Below are positions 60,411-64,000 of a DNA stretch of 64,000 nucleotides, in pieces (the stretch's first letter is position 1; the number at the start of each line of letters is the position of its first letter). The position numbers and the translations under genes were made by a program. Source of the stretch: Apium graveolens (taxonomy: Eukaryota; Streptophyta; Magnoliopsida; Apiales; Apiaceae). Under the pieces are notes generated by a model. The model searched no databases. It was given only the letters and a program-made list of their open reading frames with translations, and was not told the origin of the DNA. Where the stretch lies: NCBI RefSeq assembly GCF_009905375.1, contig NW_027419891.1:1-64000 (forward strand). Reading direction: 5' to 3'.

Positions 60411-61075
60411 TTATCTAATTGTTGGCTCTCTGCCTTCATTCATCACTTTTTCTTGGCACAATAATAAATTTCCCAATAATTCAGACCGCATAGCGATCTC
60501 AAACAGCTTTTCGGTACCGGCTCCGGTTACCTTCACTTCTATTTCCATTTTCTCAACATCTCTTATAAACTCTCCCAAAGACATTATCATCTTGAGTCTC
60601 TCCTTTTTACTAAGGGCATCAGCCACCACATTGGCTTTCCCCGAATGATAAAGAATCTCCCAATCATAATTCTTGATTAGCTCTAACCGCCTCCTATGGC
60701 GTATGTTGAGCTCTTTCTACGTAAAAATGTACTAGAGCTCCTATGGTTTGTGTAAATCTCGGAGTTCTATCCATACCAGTAGTGCCTCCAATATTTAGGG
60801 CAAAACTATTGCCACGAGCCCAAGCTCATGGGTAGGGATATCGAATTTCATATTACCTCAATTGTCTTGACGCGTACGTGATTACCTTGTTGTGCTGTAT
60901 AAGAAGCACCCTAATTCCTTATGTGAAGCGTCAATACAAATCACAAAATCTCCTTTTTCCATCTGACAATGCCAACATAGGGGTCGTCACCAACCTTTGC
61001 TTCAGTTGTTAAAAGCTTTTCTCGTATTTCTCTGTCCATTCAAACTTCTCAGTCTTACGAGTAAGCCGCGTTAAA
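60411..61075 (-). pseudogene. RNase H of element A, right arm, better preserved
   Basis: Counterpart of 24900-25560. The last 72 codons are uninterrupted on the - strand: VADALSKKERLKMIMSLGEF, then VEKMEIEVKVTGAG and KLFEIAMRSELLGNLLLC. In the left arm the same 110 bases contain three one-base indels. Confidence 0.78.
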
Positions 61076-61089
61076 GGGGCTACTATCTT

Positions 61090-61310
61090 TACAAACTTGA
61101 ACGAACCTCCGGTAGTGACCCGCCAATCCTACCTCTGGTAGTTTCCCTAACCATGGTCATCAATTCCTCAATGGTCCTTTATTCATTCTTGTTAGGATCT
61201 TCCACGAGATCCTCCTCAGCAACAATCCCATCTAGGACAACATCCTCAACCATTACATCCTCAATATGAACATCATCCGGTCCTGCGTTAGGACGCTCTA
61301 TCGGATCCAC
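61090..61310 (-). pseudogene. Acidic gag N-terminus-like segment of element A, right arm
   Basis: Counterpart of 24664-24885, with the same VDPIERPNAGPDDV text and the same in-frame stop after DPNKNE. Confidence 0.45.
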
Positions 61311-61555
61311 AATCCGATCTCCAATTAGTAATAAAACATCATCGCGCTGTCACTTCTCAACCTCAGGGTTCGGAGTCCCGCTACCAAATACGATAACGAA
61401 CTACGCTACTATCACGATATTTATAAAGGTTCCCATAAGGGTTTTAACTGTCGGTACTACGTTAAGTAGTCCGACTATGAACTTGGCAAGAGTTCCTATT
61501 ATCTTAGTGAACTTATTATCTTAACGTCACATCATCTCTGAGGTTTATAAAGCTT

Positions 61556-61568
61556 AGCTCTGATACCA
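61556..61568 (-). other. Primer binding site of element A, right arm
   Basis: On the - strand TGGTATCAGAGCT, four bases after the LTR. Confidence 0.92.
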
Positions 61569-61572
61569 CTTC

Positions 61573-64000
61573 TGTAACACCCCTAAATCCGGAGTCGGGG
61601 ATCCGGGTTGTCACGAGTTCCATTTCCCTTAATAACACCCAATCTTAATAAATAATCATCTACTCTGTACTGTGACCCCACAATAAACACACACACCACA
61701 AGTTATAGTCTCAGAGATGAATATCCAAAAATAATCACAAGTCGTTTTATTCCACAATTATATGCCAATACACCTTAAACAGGTTTCTGAATAAATTTAC
61801 ATTTCATTGCCATTATTACAATTCATAAATATACATAATCTGATACATCAAAAGTTGAAAGCCTAGCCTATTGGTAGTTCCCACCTCAGCTACAGCGACA
61901 TCAACGTCTATAGGAAACTGCGGAACGTTTCCTATCCGCTCGCGAATTGGGAGCTTGGTCCTGTTCATCTTGTCTATCTGATGTTGTGTGATGAAAGAAG
62001 AAAGCAAGGGTGAGCAGCAAGCCCACCAAAATAATATGTATAATGATTAACAATATATGAGCCTTCTCATAGTACTCATAAAAGTCTTGGTCAAAAGAAA
62101 TGAACCAAGTTGATATCTTAATGCGATTAAGTCGTAAAATATTCAGTATATATATACATATATACTTTTCAAAATATTGGAAGTCCTCTTCCATGCATAA
62201 TACACACAGAGTTCCAGTGTATAATTGTATAAAAATATCGTTGCAAGGTGATCTCATATATCTAACCTTGTCTCAACGTTAGTCTGAAAATCTTTGTCAT
62301 GCATAAGATAATCATTTACTAGATATAAGTTTAAAAGATGAAGTTACAAGATACTCCAATATACTTATATCTTTTCCAAATACTACTTGAACTACCACCG
62401 TTCAAGTTATAATTAGTTTCAAAAGTTCATCACATAGATGAGACTACAAGACCAGATTTGAATAGATTAAATCTTTAAAATATCATCAAAATAAAATGAA
62501 GTTACGAGATACTTCATTTGATGCAAACATCATTTTGAAAACTTGACCCTGCCAACACTCAACAATCGCCCAACCGTAGCCTTTCTATCGAAGTGCTCTG
62601 AGTAGTGTTGCAGAAATATTCAATTGGATGATGAACTCATTACGGGAGTTTGCCACGCCAGGAAGACCACTTACGATGATCAGTCGTAGTAGTGCAACCC
62701 CACCATTTTCTACATGTAGAGGAGAACCTGTCGGATTTACTTGTCAACCGAACACTGAACTCCTAAGGAATGGACCGCCTTAGCGGAACTTCCAGGCCAT
62801 TTGGGCCAATATAATAAGGCTGGGCCGGCGCCACTCGACCACTTACGCCACTCCTAGTTCAGATGAAATCCATGACTCTGAAACGTAAAGCTCGTCCCCC
62901 CTTTCCCCAAGTAGAAACTTGTTGATACGACTCCACCAAGAAGTCGTATCTAGTTGGAAAGGAAAACTCACCAATATTTCCCAGGCGATGCCTGTTAATG
63001 GATTAACTTGTTCCAAGAATTTTACTTCCCGAGTGTTGGGTAAGTAATCAAAAACTCTTTTATCAAAACAGCAACCTTGTTGCGAATATAAAACACCCCA
63101 CAGAGCCGGATCCCTCAGGTTTTGAGCGAATATTTAAATCCCCTTTAAAAGGAAGATCTTAAATATAAAAATGAGTTTTGGGATCCGCCCTAACCTTTAA
63201 AAATCATTTTGAAGACTCGAAAACACTTTAAAGAGTGTTTGGAGTAATGCCGATTTAATGAAATAAATCAGTCCCAATATATTAGAAAATATCTGAATAT
63301 TATTATTTAAATAATATTCTCATAAAGAATAATCTTTATTAAAATAATTGAAGTAGAAGTTTTAAAACTTATACTTGCAATGAATATTAAATAACCAAAG
63401 ATATACTTATACGAAAGTACTATCTTTATTTGAATAATCAAAAGGGAGTTTGATTATCGACACATTATTTCTTAATAAAATAAAGAATAATAATTAGTAA
63501 TTAATCAGAGTCATAAGTCCTCGAATGAATATTCAAAATAATATTCATTAATAAAATAAATGGAGTCATAAGCCCTCGAATGAATTTTCAAAATAATATT
63601 CATTAATAATATAAACGGAGTCATAAGCCCTCGAATAAATATTCAAAATAATATTCATTAATAAAATAAAGTTATCGAATAAACCTTATTCGATTAATAG
63701 TTTTGAAAACTATAACCATATATATATATAATTATATATATATATAAAATCTACTCGGGATCCTCGACTCCCGATTTTAGAAAATGTTTTCACCTTTGGG
63801 TCCCTATACTAAGGGTATATGCAAATTACCGCTATTCTCTAGCATAGGTATTATCAACTTAACCAACAGATATATATGGCAAGAATACAAAAAAGGCATG
63901 CATATGTACCATATCACATGCTACAATATATCGCAAGAATTTGCTAATATAACCATCATGCATCTATTACAAGATAATGCATATACAAGTGTATACATCA
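61573..64000 (-). mobile_element. 5' LTR of element A, right arm (first 2.4 kb seen)
   Basis: Begins TGTAACACCCCTAAATCC on the + strand. It matches the left 5' LTR (21978-24401) almost base for base, including the 5'-LTR-specific CCTATAGACGTTG, and continues past the window. Confidence 0.92.

Larger units (their letters stand above)
42892..64000 (-). repeat. Right arm of the giant inverted repeat (runs off the window)
   Basis: Reverse-complement partner of 21978-42891, with the same elements in mirrored order (C, B, A). The last visible bases (near 64000) still pair with 21978 and following, so the arm is not finished at the window edge. Confidence 0.93.
51799..64000 (-). mobile_element. Tekay/Del-like Gypsy element A, right-arm copy (incomplete at the window edge)
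   Basis: Mirror of the element at 20198-34037: 3' LTR 51799-56000, polypurine tract, interior 56001-61572, primer site 61556-61568 and the first 2.4 kb of the 5' LTR from 61573. It carries the same rearranged domain order as the left copy. Confidence 0.88.

Noticed and set aside
51799..64000. Independent second insertion of element A in opposite orientation.
   Set aside because: The flanking B element, the ATTTA duplication and C are mirrored too, and the 5' LTRs share private substitutions. A single insertion followed by duplication is required.

Overview
This window is a piece of a plant nuclear genome, almost certainly from a flowering plant. It is a nested LTR-retrotransposon landscape. 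I see no intact host gene, no rRNA or tRNA gene and no CRISPR. Plant origin rests on SIRE/Maximus-like Copia elements, Tekay/Del-like Gypsy chromoviruses with initiator-Met tRNA primer sites, a Stowaway-type MITE and a NAM-associated-domain pseudogene. An asterid, possibly Apiaceae, is my impression from the flavour of the SIRE proteins; it is not demonstrated.

Left third (1-20.2 kb). On the + strand, 1-9415 is the 3' part of a SIRE-type Copia element: a broken env-like ORF, a polypurine tract and a 1.1-kb 3' LTR. That ORF is split by a 4.2-kb solo LTR (3459-7692) with a perfect 5-bp target duplication. The SIRE-type element itself sits inside the reverse transcriptase YVDD motif of an older - strand Copia element (9416-14772: 5' LTR, primer site, gag, protease, integrase, part of RT). 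Beyond this are a broken transposon gag-like gene (about 14886-15763), AT-rich noncoding DNA with one MITE (18209-18427), a NAM-associated-domain pseudogene (19139-19747) and a truncated - strand SIRE LTR (19769-20187).

Right two thirds (about 22-64 kb). This is one giant inverted repeat centred near 42891/42892. Reading outward from the centre, each arm holds: about 1.6 kb of LTR 'C'; a truncated Gypsy element 'B' (RNase H, RT, gag start, primer site, 3.4-kb LTR); and Tekay-like element 'A' (4.2-kb LTR, 5.5-kb decayed interior, 4.2-kb LTR). The right arm runs off the window end, so the palindrome is larger than what is visible: about 20.9 kb of the left arm pairs with about 21.1 kb of the right arm. 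The two copies of element A share LTR-specific substitutions, so A was inserted once and then duplicated as part of the block. The arms differ largely by short indels. The structure is therefore either a recent fold-back duplication or, quite plausibly, a long-read or assembly artefact. I could not test which.

Inferred order of events: the - strand Copia was hit by the + strand SIRE-type element, which was hit by the element that left the solo LTR. Separately, the - strand SIRE LTR was hit by Gypsy B, then Tekay A landed near the 5' end of B and LTR C landed in the RNase H of B, and then the whole block was inverted and duplicated. No element here looks autonomous; every coding region carries stops, frameshifts or truncation.
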